From positions 11,738,984 through 11,802,983 of the forward strand of contig JAQFVV010006208.1 in the NCBI GenBank assembly GCA_028023455.1: 64,000 nucleotides of DNA, written 5' to 3'. Shown here piece after piece: positions 22,385 through 32,924 of this stretch; within the stretch, counting starts at the first letter, position 1; every line of letters begins with the position of its first letter. Below the pieces are notes generated by a model that saw only the letters and a list, made by a program, of their open reading frames with translations, did not search any database and was not told where the DNA came from. The position numbers and the translations under genes were made by a program. This DNA is from Epiperipatus broadwayi. Its lineage: Eukaryota; Onychophora; Udeonychophora; Euonychophora; Peripatidae.

Positions 22385-22640
22385 ACTTAAGTGTCTTCAT
22401 TCTTAACAAAACATGTTATATGCATAAATAGTCAAAATAAGAGTCATATATCACATGACCCTATCTCTTAAGCTTGTAAGTTATAAACAATGAAGATTGC
22501 CAATTCCTCTACAAGCTTTATGATAAATGCTTAGCGAGAGCCAGCACTTAAAATATCTCTGTCAGGAACCCCTCCCCAAACCCCTGACCATGGTTTCGTG
22601 CTTTGGCACTCCTCAGAGAGGTGTCAGGGTAGGTGCATAT
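22385..22640 (-). mobile_element. Family C hammerhead repeat, intact-core copy
   Basis: Minus-strand family C unit. Body with AAGAGTCATATATCACATGA (from 22439), CTCTTAAGCTTGTAAG and ATGATAAATGCTTAGC, followed by the ribozyme at 22580-22622. It matches 3.88-4.09 and 45.0-45.4 kb. Confidence 0.8.
22580..22622 (-). ncRNA. Hammerhead ribozyme, type I (family C), best in window
   Basis: Minus strand: ACCUCU, core CUGAGGA (22616-22610), stem II GUGC-CAAA-GCAC (22609-22598, four perfect pairs), GAAA (22597-22594), ACCAUGGU palindromic stem III, GUC triplet, AGGGGU. Stem I is six pairs (ACCUCU with AGGGGU, one wobble). Every conserved core position is canonical. Predicted cut between 22586 and 22585. 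Confidence 0.87.
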
Positions 22641-22742
22641 CTCAGATATAAAGTGGTAATGGTAATATATATAATATTCCTCAAAAGGTTTTTGTTCTAA
22701 TAGCAAACAGTATAGGTGGCTATTATACAAATTTCTTTATTA
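22633..22742 (+). repeat. Duplicate of 20755-20880
   Basis: Shares GTGCATATCTCAGATATAAA, GTGGTAATGG, GGTTTTTGTTCTAATAGCAA and GGCTATTA blocks with 20755-20880. Non-coding. It shows that this sequence is also repeated outside the large inverted repeat. Confidence 0.7.
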
Positions 22743-22744
22743 GT

Positions 22745-23880
22745 ATTTCTATTCCAAGCAATAAAAATTTGCATGCAATTTTGCATAATTTTAAAGCAAT
22801 AATTATCTTTGAGTATAATGTCATGGGCTGCTATCCTCTACAACTAGGAGAGATTGAACATCTCTCTTCAACTCGCAGAAGATATGCGAAAGCATTGAGT
22901 AAAATTAATAAATGGTAACAGAGTATGAAGAATTAAAACTGATAATTATTGACACAAATTTTTATCGAAATTTAAAAGAAATCTAGTACAGATTTTGAAT
23001 GCCAGCATATTGTATATACTATATAGCAAGAGAATCTCATCTTTAATAAAAATGGTAGAGCATGTCTCATCACATACATCCACATTCTGAGTTCAATTAC
23101 TTGTTGGTTAAATTCTTGAAAAATATATTTAGTTTGTGTTTAGTAACTAATCTAACTGTTCTTTCAATATTGATTAATAAATGGGTATCTAATTATTTTT
23201 AACTAGGAGGAAAAACACGAAAAAAAATGGATTATGCCCTTCTAATCTGGAAATAAATGGGCATGCTTACTAAATATCATGTCACAATTCCTCTAAGGGA
23301 AATTGTTTAGTTATATAATTTTTTTTGATAGTGAAGTTTAATAAATTTTTTAGATTATAATAGAATCAGTATTCAATGCGATATCTGATTGTTAGTTAAT
23401 ATTGCGTTCATATTAAAAATAATTTTTTTATAAATACTTGTGTTTGCAGTAAACAATTTATCATGCATTTTTGTGCATTAATATGATCACATGTACTTCA
23501 GTTGAGTTACAATTGACGTCTGTACATGTTTACTACAAATAGCTGTACATGTTTACTACAAATAGCTGGAAATATTACAAATTCATGAAGTTAACACATA
23601 TATAGCTGGACACGTTTAACTATCATGGCACATTTCAAGACCACTAAACTTAGAGAATACTTATAACACGTTTAATACAAGATAAAAAGTATTCGGACTC
23701 ATTAAAGGTTCGCCATAAGTTAGTTACTCATACGTTCAGTCATAATGTAAAATTAAAGTTTATAGTTGTTTTTATCTAAGCTTAAATAATAGAAAAAGTA
23801 TACCTTTAATACTCTCGCAATAAACACAGAGCGTACATTAAATAAACTACGAGTCTTTTTCTCTCAAAAATTTATAATAT
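22745..23880. other. AT-rich region with a small tandem repeat
   Basis: A 23-bp unit (CTGTACATGTTTACTACAAA plus TAG) is present twice at 23520-23565. Otherwise no gene, RNA or element recognised. Confidence 0.45.
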
Positions 23881-23884
23881 AAAA

Positions 23885-24060
23885 AGTTCAAACTCAGACT
23901 TTCACACGACCCTCAACTCTCCTTCCCATCTCATATTGCTGACCCACCTGATCACACACAACAGGAGATGGCAAAGAGAGTTGAGAGTCGTGTGAAAGTC
24001 TGAGTTCGAATCTCGCATACATTATTACATATATATATATATGCAGGTTTAAGCCTGTAT
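23885..24060. mobile_element. Family B terminal palindrome without ribozyme
   Basis: Arms AACTCAGACTTTCACACGAC (23890-23909) and its complement near 23990-24006. The family B terminus with the GAGTTCGAATCTC B-box-like motif is present, but the ribozyme centre is deleted. Confidence 0.7.
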
Positions 24061-24064
24061 AGTG

Positions 24065-24950
24065 TACTAATTTAAATATAAAAAGTTTTTTTTTTTTTTC
24101 ATGGAAAAAAAATCCTCTAAAAAATTGTCGGAGTGAACATATTACTTTGAAAAAGATGATAAAATCAAAATGTATTTCTATCGAAACTTTGTATAAATAT
24201 GTACATGTATATCATGTGCTTGGTTATTTATAGATTTATTATATCACTACATAAAAACATAAGTATAAGATTATAAAATATTCGGATATTTATATATAGA
24301 TAAAATAAAATTATTGCAAAATCAATAATTTAAAAATTAATATCAAATAAATATATATATAAGCAATAAAAAAAATAATGAAATTTACACGTGCTTAAAT
24401 TTACTATTTTTTAAAATCACTAAAAGATTATATATTTCCTACTTTTTTCCTTTTTTTTTTTAAAAAAAAACAACAACAACATTCAAACATTACAACGGCC
24501 ATTTATCATACTAGGTCAGAAACAGGAAAACAGGCATGTCGGACAACCTAAGTATCAACAACTTATCACCCATCATTTCATTCATAGACGCTAGCTTTCA
24601 TTTTTTCAAAAACATTTAAAAGCATTTTATTATTATAAAAAGTACACTTTCCCCCTTCAGGATTGCATCCATTAAAAAAAGTCCCTAAAGTGTAGACGCA
24701 ATGTATTTAAAAATTTAGACTTTTGCATTTATGCGGTACTTAAAGTTAGTGAAAACTTTAGTACAAACTTACAATAAAATACATTCATTTATAAATATGT
24801 AAACAGAGAAAAATACTATTTACGTTCTTTCAGATTATTTTTTTATTTCTACATATCATGTATTATTTTCGCTTTAAAGAAATAAGTCTTAATGAATTTA
24901 TAAATTAAAGAAAAGCAAAAATATAACTATTAATAAAAAATATATTGTAT
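24065..24950. other. AT-rich region, possibly intronic
   Basis: No recognised element. It lies just 3' (in minus-strand sense) of the candidate exon and would be its downstream intron if that exon is real. Confidence 0.35.
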
Positions 24951-24956
24951 ACTCAC

Positions 24957-25028
24957 CCCAGACATGTCATCACATTGAGTTTCCGCGCAACCGGCTTGTA
25001 CACATATCTTCAACTCTTGAAGTGCTCC
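24957..25028 (-). CDS. Candidate 72-nt internal exon of an unidentified gene
   Basis: On the minus strand a pyrimidine-rich tract ending TTATAAG at 25029 is followed by 72 nt of clearly higher GC content. It is open as 24 codons, GALQELKICVQAGCAETQ then CDDMSG, and ends at GGG/GTGAGT (donor at 24956-24951), a near-consensus 5' splice site. Both ends fall in phase 0. The peptide has three closely spaced cysteines (CVQAGCAETQC), suggesting a secreted or extracellular domain, but I do not recognise a family. No neighbouring exon was found here. It could be chance, although composition, frame and both splice sites agree. Confidence 0.45.
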
Positions 25029-25029
25029 C

Positions 25030-26735
25030 TTATAAATAAGAAGAAATAAGAATGAATATAATATATTCCTAATTGGCATGGTATATATACTCTAGATGGC
25101 TACATGTGCTAAGGTAAAACAATGTTTATAGTTAAGTGCAGCTTGTTAACTTTTTCTATTTTTTAATATTCCAACTCTTGACAATTCCAGCTTTCAAGCC
25201 CGACACCCTGACCAATACTGGAGTTAGTAAGTTTGCCAGCTTTTCTAATAGTCATACTATGCCGGTTACACTTTCAATAAACAAAGGTCAAGCCCCTATC
25301 TGTCTGTAGAATATGTCATGAGCCGGCTACGTCATTACTTTGATTACTCTACTCCACTACGTCATGACCCCCCTCCCTTTACATTTCCCCTCCTCCATTT
25401 TTTTGACTTTTTACACAGTCCATAACCTATTTGGCATAAAATATGGAACAAGAACTAGTTCCAAAATTTTGGAGGAGGGAAGAGGAGTGTGCGAGCAGTT
25501 CCTAACATACTCGCAGCACACAAGCTGCTCCCCCTTTGTTAAAAAAAAAAAAATCACGGTAATAAACAATTAATCAATTTCTTAAAAGTTCATAAACAAA
25601 AGCAAAAATTTAACAACTTAAATTAAGTAGCCTATAATTAATTCCTTTTAATACTTAACACAGTAACAAAAATTTGTTTTACAATAAAAATAAGAGTAAT
25701 GTAAAATAAACTACAAATATTTTAAATGAATATTTACATTAATAAGATCTTAAAAGGTAATAATGTATACACACGTACAATATATATATATGTAAGTGGA
25801 AAATAAATATAGATGGATTGAAAGCAAATCAAAATGTCTGTTCATAATCTGGAGGTCTATTTAGACCACTTATTTACCTTTATAATATATTTCTGAAAAT
25901 GCATGTCAAGTGTTGTCGTTTGCACACATAGTACTCCACCGTCCGGTTACTCAATTTGCTTTCAGGCAGAGATCTCAACACTTATAAATATGCGAATAAC
26001 TGAATTTCTTTACAAAACTTTTAAATCATAAAACCTGCTTTTACAACAAATCACTTATCACACATATTTATACAATACATTTATCAGAAGATTTAGGTGC
26101 TCATAAGGAAGAAAGATGCAGAAAAATGAAGAAATCGTTTATCATTTAAATAAATCACAAATAAATAAAAAAGGATTATATATTAACTTCTTTTTTTAAA
26201 TATATATTAAAACGTGTATGCATACAATAACTGCATTAAAGTTATTATATGTATGCAAGGTGAGATCGATATTTAATGCATATCTAAATTCAATTCCATC
26301 TATCGTTATAATATTCTATACTGTATATTTGAGGCTGACTATTTTGAAGTACGAACTCTAATATATATATATTATTTCACAGAGGGCGGTACTGGATTTT
26401 TTAACCATGTGAGGTAACTTAATATACTGTATATGTATATATAAAGAGTTACATAGTAAAATTACTATTACATATAAGTAAATAATAGAAAAAAAATAGA
26501 ATTTCTAATTTCAATTAATTATAGTTTTGTTTTGTTTTTTTTTTTAAAAAAAAACTTTTATAGTGTGTATGTGAATAAAATAATGTACATAAAGCAATGT
26601 ACATATATTCACGTTAAGCAATATATATATATGTATATTACATATCTAAATTAAAATCTATCTAAGCTATATTTCACAAATCACAGCATAATTAAGAAAC
26701 TAATCAAAATATAAAAACTAAAAATCTTAAATTTT
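25030..26735. other. Non-repeat region, no gene recognised
   Basis: 25200-25560 is less AT-rich and includes a short frame (25340-25573) without recognisable domains. If the 24957-25028 exon is real, this would be its upstream intron or flank. 25600-26735 is AT-rich with TATATA runs only. Confidence 0.4.
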
Positions 26736-26829
26736 GTCAAGCGTTGGTGGCCGAGTGGTCAGCATAGCTTTAAAATAAGTTGTTCGCGAGTTTGCTTCCT
26801 GGCCGATGCTTTGACACATAAAAAAAAAA
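26736..26829 (+). mobile_element. tRNA-derived SINE, copy 3
   Basis: GTCAAGCGTTGGTGGCCGAG head with A box GTGGCCGAGTGG (26747-26758), a decayed B box (GAGTTTGCTTCC), the GGCCGATGCT tail and poly(A) (26820-26829). Confidence 0.8.
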
Positions 26830-27180
26830 TCTTAAACTTTGGCTAGTTTTTTTAAATTCTGAATTTAATATAATTTATTTTTATTAATTAGTTTGACTTT
26901 TATTTCTTAATATTTTATATCGATATGCATATAAATTAGAAAAAAATATAATAAAATTCCTATTACATAAACATACAAACGTATGTTTACACAATCGATT
27001 TTTAACTTTTAGAATGCATGGAATTGTGTGTGCATACATCGGTAATGGCAATTCTGGTCTCTAATAATCTCTGCAATTGCAAAAAAATATAAAATATGTG
27101 GAAAACGTGTAAGCTACAACCATTTTCTTTTCTAACATATCTTAATAATGAAACCACTAGAATCTCGACCTCATTGTGAC
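26830..27180. other. AT-rich region, no gene recognised
   Basis: No element or frame supported. Confidence 0.4.
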
Positions 27181-27520
27181 CTTTGAGCATTCCATCATCA
27201 GATTTTCAATTGGATGGATAGTTGAAGAGTTGGAGTGTGGAATGGATTGAAGCCTGTACATTAAATAAGAAGATTGGCTATCTTAATATATATCTGAACA
27301 CTTATTGCATATATGTGTAGATGATAATCTGGACCAACTGATGATTGCTGGATTAGCATGAAATACATATATTGGTGATTATTTATCTTTTTGACATATA
27401 TGTGTTCAAGTGTATCACTGTTATGAGTTAGAGTAGAGAGTAGTGGGTCGTGTGAAAGTCTGAGCTCATATAGCCTATATATTACATATATTGATACAGG
27501 TATATAATAAGCTTGTATAT
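27180..27520 (+). mobile_element. Family B hammerhead repeat, full plus-strand unit
   Basis: Runs from CATTCCATCATCAGATTTTC (27188) through GATTGGCTATCTTAATATA (27271), the ribozyme (27333-27376) and GATTATTTATC to the GTGTGAAAGTCTGAGCTC terminus (about 27449). This is the long form of family B, also at 34.0 and 55.0 kb. Confidence 0.8.
27333..27376 (+). ncRNA. Hammerhead ribozyme, type I (family B)
   Basis: ACCAA (27333-27337), core CUGAUGA (27338-27344), stem II with UGCU/AGCA (27345-27359), GAAA (27360-27363), UACAUAUA, UUGGU (27372-27376). Stem I is five perfect pairs. Stem III keeps three of four pairs. The triplet is AUA, cut between 27371 and 27372. Confidence 0.72.
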
Positions 27521-27937
27521 CAGTTATTAAGTTATTATTTGAAATTCTTTACATAGGACTAATTTATCTTTGAATGTTATGCTTAAAATTTTTATATATT
27601 AAGAGTTGGTGAAATAAGTGGAAACAGCTGATGGCAATGATAATTAAGGACTGCAATCAAGTGCTTGCTCTCAGTATCTTTGCTTAGTGCCATATAATTT
27701 ATCATTTCCAGTTTATATATCTTTTTATCACCATCATTATTTTCAATTAGTACTAATTTATTATAAGACAAAACTATTTCCTCTACATTCATTTACTTCC
27801 TGTCTATATCTTCTTCACCTTATTCAGTTACATTTTTTGTTTTATTTATTCATTCTGTGTTTTATTTGTCATTTAAAATTTCTTTTAATATAGGGCTTCA
27901 GTTGTTGATCAAATGTTATTTCTTTATATATATATAT

Positions 27938-28020
27938 GTCAAATGCATTGACCAGGAGGCAAACCTGGGCCAGCTGCTTGGAACGCAGCTATGCTAACCA
28001 CTAGGCCACCAACGTTGACA
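27938..28020 (-). mobile_element. tRNA-derived SINE, copy 4
   Basis: Minus strand GTCAACGTTGGTGGCCTAG head, A-box-like GTGGCCTAGTGG, and a shortened B-box region (CCAGGTTTGCCTCC). It is flanked by degenerate RTE-like sequence on the 28.02-kb side. Confidence 0.75.
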
Positions 28021-28024
28021 GTTC

Positions 28025-28465
28025 ATCTAGCAATATTCATAGTTTAGCTATCTTTCAATTCTTTCTTTCAAAGATATTACTAATGCATATTTGCGTTTTT
28101 ATTATTTTAATTTTACTTTCAAAACTTAATATATTTCTCTCCATACTTTGCTGATAGATTCTATAGACTCTATATTGTTTTTCTACTAAGTGTCCAAGTC
28201 TCATATCACCACAAAAACTTTTATTTTCATTATTTAGGCATAGTTTCCAGAATGATAAAATTTTAACAAAAGCACTCCCTACAAATTAAATCTATAATTA
28301 ATTTCAGCAGTTAAGTGCTCATATCTACTAATTATTTGCCAAGATATTTATAATTAACTTATTGTTTTAAATCTTTATTATTATTATTATTTTTAAAATT
28401 CACAAAGTTACAATGAGTTTTTTGAATATTTACCTTTACGTTGTAACATTTCTTGCAGCTGCTAA
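28025..28465 (-). mobile_element. RTE-like LINE remnant, part 1
   Basis: Very degenerate minus-strand counterpart of the RTE-like element: GTGTCCAAGTCTCATATCAC, AAAAGCACTCCCTACAAATT, TTTGCCAAGATATTTATAAT align with the same blocks at 4.8-5.1 and 53.5-53.8 kb. It is interrupted at about 28465 by the poly(A)-tailed retrocopy. Confidence 0.55.
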
Positions 28466-28469
28466 AACA

Positions 28470-28885
28470 TTTTTTTTTTTTCTCATATAAACTTTATTAT
28501 ATAGATTAAGTAATTACATAGTATAATGATGAAAACAATAAGTTAATTGCAAGGTAGGGATGAGGTCTCATGACTATCCTCTGCCGTCAAGAACAGTTAA
28601 ATGTTCAATACAAGCATCACTAACTACCATTGGCCATGGTCATAAGGTTCCATTTCACATTGTAAATATATGAAGGCACCAATCTTTTGACTCTATCATG
28701 AATACTTCGAAACTTTGTGAAAAGTAATTGTCTAGGGTAACTTATCGTTGGCTGGGTCATAGTTTCAGTTTGCATCCAATTGATCAATAAGCAGGCAGTA
28801 AAAAGGTTGAGATCTTTATAGACGGGAGCACACGGTTGGAAATACTGGAGAAATTAGGGTAGTGAGCAATGTCTTGTTACTTATA
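28470..28885 (-). pseudogene. 5'-truncated poly(A)-tailed retrocopy of an unidentified transcript
   Basis: Minus strand: an open frame of 77 codons (28853-28620) without an obvious start, containing YKDLNLFTACLLINWMQTET, then ISYPRQLLFTKFRSIHDRV and KRLVPSYIYNVKWN, ends at a stop. A 3'-UTR-like segment follows, then AATAAA (28498-28493) and, 11 nt further, a run of 12 A (28481-28470). It sits inside an RTE-like remnant, as expected for an mRNA copied in by LINE machinery. I do not recognise the protein. It could also be the 3' end of an unfamiliar retroelement. Confidence 0.5.
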
Positions 28886-29475
28886 TTGTGCAAAATTCAA
28901 ATGATTAAAGTAATCTCTATTAATTTTTATTTCCAGTTGTTTCCAATTTAATTCACAAAATACTTCATCCTCGAAAACTGTTGCAAAAAGTTTTGAGTAG
29001 ATGGAATTATTCTACCATCCCCTTATCAATATTGTTATCTAGTCTTAGTCATACCACTTACATGTGAGAGACTTTCATCAGAATTTAATGTTATTTTTAT
29101 GAACTTATATCACAAAACCTTAATCACATCATAAATACTTATAGAATCAAATCCTTTTTAAAATTGCAAATCCAATACCAACGGATAATGTATGCTTTTT
29201 GTTTTTTTTATTATTTCTTTCAATATATTGATGGTCCACCATATTCTAACTGATTTTAAATCCAGCTTATTCTTTTGATTAGAGTGAGACCAATTTATTT
29301 TAAGCATATATCTCATTCCACATATAATTGATAGAAGATTGATAAACATGTCCTTCTTAGTAACTTTTTACAGCCAGCTAATAATATCCGTTATATTCAT
29401 ATAGTTTTTCCGGAAATTATTTAATTTTTTATCTGCTTCTTTGAAAATATCAATAACTAAATCACATCTAAAGTT
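28886..29475 (-). mobile_element. RTE-like LINE remnant, part 2
   Basis: Continues the RTE-like element after the retrocopy: GCAAAATTCAAATGATTAAA and TAATCTCTATTAATTTTTAT match the region just upstream of the FADD motif at 53.94 kb. Further along, SIHYPLVLDLQF and GFDSISIYDVIKV (about 29110-29190) look like the KAFDS region of reverse transcriptase. Heavily mutated. Confidence 0.5.
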
Positions 29476-29479
29476 TTTC

Positions 29480-29895
29480 CATCAAATATCACATGATCAC
29501 CATTCTTTAGGCATACACAATATGTTTTTCACAGGGGCAAAATTCTCCATGCAGTAGTGCCACTTGAGGCAAACAAGAGTAATCAATAGATGCAGGAAGG
29601 TTTATGCATAAAATTCCTATCTAATGGCTACTCATCCAATATCCCCAGACTAGTTTCTAGCTTGTGGCTTTCACCAGTGAGGAACCTTGGATCTGAGAGC
29701 ACTGCACCTAGATCTTAGAATCTAATGCACCCCCCCCCAGCAGTCACTTTTACTTTTTTAGCTAACTATAAAGCTTTGAGTCTAAAATGAGAACATAATA
29801 ATGTTTTCAAACTAATATCATCAGCTTATATTGATTAATTTGGTTTGCACTGAGTGACACTACTGTTTGGAGAGTTTCGCCTCTGTAAAGTTTTT
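29480..29895. mobile_element. Family A hammerhead repeat, decayed palindrome
   Basis: Arms CCATGCAGTAGTGCCACTT (from 29550) and GACACTACTGTTTGGAG. The minus-strand ribozyme region (29641-29684) has core CUGGUGA (A6 changed to G), so cleavage is not expected. Confidence 0.75.
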
Positions 29896-29984
29896 CCATT
29901 AATTTATAAATAAAAGTGCATATGTTAGTTTGCCATTTCAAACTTATGGCAATTCATCTGGTGATGACATTATTGTATTGACTA

Positions 29985-30262
29985 ACTTGTATTTATGAAG
30001 TATTCTAACTTTATCTTTCCTATTGCATTGCCAAATCCATATAATATTACTATCATCTATGTTCATCATTACTTTTACAACGGTTTTTATGAAACCTAAT
30101 ATGACAGTTTCGATTGCCCCATCAATCTTCTTCAGAACTTCTATTGAGGAGATATAAGTAGAAGTTCTGAAGAAGATTGCTGGGGCAATTAAAACAAATG
30201 GTTGTAAAAAAAAAGTATTGTAAAAGTAATAAAGAACATAGATGATATTAATATTATACTAA
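29985..30262. mobile_element. Family D palindrome
   Basis: Second family D copy. Arms carry TTCGATTGCCCCATCAATC (30108-30126) and CTGAAGAAGATTGCTGGGG (30167-30185), and outer blocks CTATTGCATTGCCAAATCC and AGTAATAAAGAACATAGATG. The hammerhead-like block on the minus strand (30137-30099) has CUGAAGA, extra A, GAUUG-type stem and GAAACUG. Confidence 0.65.
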
Positions 30263-30464
30263 CTTGTATTGTTATGATTTATTATTACATAATACTTTGT
30301 AAAAAATTGGACTTTTTTTTTGTAAAATGTCTTCTTTATGTAAATTTGATAATTTTATTCTATTCTTTATCATTTCATTTATATTTTCTTACGTATCATT
30401 ATTAATAGTTTTTTTTTACTATGTAATAGAATTAAACAAAGATAATTTTCTTAAATTATTATAT

Positions 30465-31155
30465 AAATAAGGTATTTATTTATATAGCACTCTGTTTATA
30501 AATTGTAATAAACTAAAGATTAGTCTTTCAAACTAACGAAAATGTGCTTTTTACGAATGTCAATAATAATAAATGAATACTTTCATCTCCAATACAAGAT
30601 AAAATCTTTGTGAATGAATAAAATGAATCCACTTATTCATACAACCCAAATGTTTATATATGGGCAAATCTTAAGTATTGGATATGAAAGTGTGAGAATA
30701 AATCAATCACTTTAAATCACTGTTTACTATATCTGAATGAATGATGTCAATGAAATTATCTAGATTTACGAAATGTCACTCTTAAATGAAACTAAACATA
30801 TGTAAATGAGGTATTTATTTATATAGTGCTCTGTTTATAAATTGTAATGAACAAAAGATTAGTCTTAAGTTTCATTTAAGAGTGATGTTTCATAAATTCT
30901 AGATAATTTTATTGACGTCATTCATTCAGACATAGTAAACAGTGATTTAAAGATTGATTTATCCTCATACTTTCATATCCAATACTTAAGATTTTCCCAT
31001 ATATAAACATTTGGGTTGAATGAATAAGTGGATTCATTTTATTCATTCACAAAGACTTTATCTTGTATTGGAGATGAAAGTATTCATTTATTTTTATTAA
31101 CATTCGTAAAAAGCGCATGTTCGTTAGTTTGAAAGACTAATCTTTAGTTTATTAA
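30465..31155. repeat. Long inverted repeat with internally copied spacer
   Basis: Arms of about 280 bp (30510-30791 and 30868-31150) share ATACTTTCATCTCCAATACA and TGTTTATATATGGG with their complements. The spacer (about 30808-30866, AGGTATTTATTTATATAGTG...) is a direct copy of 30470-30528 just outside the left arm, a pattern expected from strand switching during replication. No coding capacity. Confidence 0.8.
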
Positions 31156-31159
31156 ATTA

Positions 31160-32600
31160 GTTATATATATATATTCTTTCTTTACTGAATATACCATCTT
31201 ATTTTTAAAAAGATTAACCATTAAATTGTAACATAGTAATATACAGTTAAACTTTATAAAAAATTACATAGCATTCAGAATGAAACTTGTTACGGCCAAA
31301 AGGGGGGGGAAAATGAAAAAGATAAGTGCAGAGAAAAAGATATCTTAATAAGACTAAGAGGAAAACGAAACTTTCACCCAAGTATCATCATGTAGAGACA
31401 CAGGTGAAAGCAGAGAGTCTTGTTGCTTGACTTGGTCAAGAAGCTTGATAAAGACAGTTAGAGCTGAGTCCTGAGAATGACCAAAGATGAGCCTGTAACA
31501 CATCAACCATAAAGAAAATGTAATAAAGATAGATAATCTTGTTGCCGCAAAAGATCCCTTCTTGAGAGTATTACAAACAGAAAGAGAGACATTCGCAACA
31601 ATAAAGTTTCTAATCGACTTAAGAGCAGAACAAATATAGAAAATATGGTGGATAGTTATCTTTAGTAAAGTATTACTTATCTTCTTAATAATTTTGTTCA
31701 TGCCTGGGGTATCTTTAGGATTTTGAAACTTTAAAATGATTTGTATCAACTTAAATTCAACTAAGAAACCTTTCAAACAACTTTTTGTAGAACTCAAAAA
31801 TTTGTTTTTCTGATCCACAGTAAAATCATATGAATTTAATTTTCCTAAATGTTACTGAACTTAACAGGTTCAGAACCACTCTTCATTATTGTAATGTACC
31901 TGCTTTAGAAATAGAATTTAATTCCTTCTGATTAATGTAGATATGACAAGCACAAACCATGAACCACACACACATTTAATTATTTTCCAGTCTATACTTA
32001 CAATATCAGAATTGAAAGACTTTTCAAATATAATGTATCTAGCTAGTTAAAAATCTAAATAACAAAAAATTCATATTCTAGATAAGTAATCTTGATGTTC
32101 ACCTTCTCAAAGTTGTCTTTTTAATATTTGCACAGTCAAGTATATGTCTGGTTTTCAAATCAATTATTTCATCATCTTTTTCTCAGGATTTTACAACAGT
32201 AGATAATGTTTTAATTTGTATTTAGTAATTTTTCATTCCATTTAATCTCTGTCTGAACTGATCAATAGTAATAGTCTGAATCGTGAGGATTATTAGGGGT
32301 TTGGTCCTTTATTGACAATTATTTTTTGGCTGACAAAAATAAGGTCACAATTTACTTTTTTATCTTTTGCAGCTTAAATGTAAAAAAGGGGTTCACTTAC
32401 ACATATATCTCTGAATGACAAGTCATAGAGGCTTTTTAGAAGGATAATCAGATTGTTTCATTAGTCCCCAAAAATGTATGAGCACTAATACCTGAAGCAT
32501 CAAGAAAATGCAGAATATTAAGATTTTGCTTAATCTTGTAAAATGTTTGAGTCAATGCTTTAATACTCCACTCTTTTGCAATCATCTATCTATATATAAA
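31160..32600. other. AT-rich region with one unrecognised open frame
   Basis: Contains the 154-codon frame listed separately. The rest (31820-32600) shows no gene or repeat I can identify. Confidence 0.4.
31354..31818 (-). CDS. Hypothetical 154-residue open frame
   Basis: The longest non-repetitive open frame in the window. The N-terminal half is lysine- and isoleucine-rich (expected from AT-rich DNA). The C-terminal third is more protein-like, including IKLLDQVKQQDSLLSP and LHDDTWVKVSF. No domain, signal peptide or splice context was recognised. Local GC is a little higher than around it. It may be a decayed transposon segment or chance. Confidence 0.2.
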   Translation of the reverse strand: MDQKNKFLSSTKSCLKGFLVEFKLIQIILKFQNPKDTPGMNKIIKKISNTLLKITIHHIFYICSALKSIRNFIVANVSLSVCNTLKKGSFAATRLSIFITFSLWLMCYRLIFGHSQDSALTVFIKLLDQVKQQDSLLSPVSLHDDTWVKVSFSS

Positions 32601-32604
32601 CATC

Positions 32605-32920
32605 ACATGATCCCTATTTCCTATGCTAGCACATGTTATTAAAACAGGCAAACCTCTCCATACAGTAGTGCCACTCAGTGACAATCAGAGATAAAAGGTG
32701 GCTGCTGGAGGGTTGCATTAGATCCTAAGATCTAGGTGCAATGCTTTCAGATCCAAAGCTCCTCACTGACGAAGGTCACAAGCCAGAAACTAGTCTGGGG
32801 ATATTGGATGAGTAGGCACTAGATGGGGATTTTATGCACAAGCCTTCTGGCATCCATTGATTACTCTGGTTGGCACTGAGTGGCACTACTGTATGGAGAG
32901 TTTTGCCTGTTCTATATATA
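32605..32920 (+). mobile_element. Family A hammerhead repeat
   Basis: Terminus CATCACATGATCCC (32600-32613), arm CCATACAGTAGTGCCACTC (32658-32676), AGGTGCAATGCTTTCAGATC, ribozyme (32759-32801), AGTAGGCACTAGATGGGG, CATCCATTGATTACTCTGG, and closing arm ending TTTTGCCTGTT. Confidence 0.85.
32759..32801 (+). ncRNA. Hammerhead ribozyme, type I (family A)
   Basis: Stem I strand UCCUCA (to 32765), core CUGACGA (32766-32772), A-GGU-CACAA-GCC-A stem II region (three pairs with one wobble), GAAA (32786-32789), CUAGUC (32790-32795), UGGGGA. Palindromic stem III, GUC triplet, cut between 32795 and 32796. Confidence 0.77.
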
Positions 32921-32924
32921 TACA

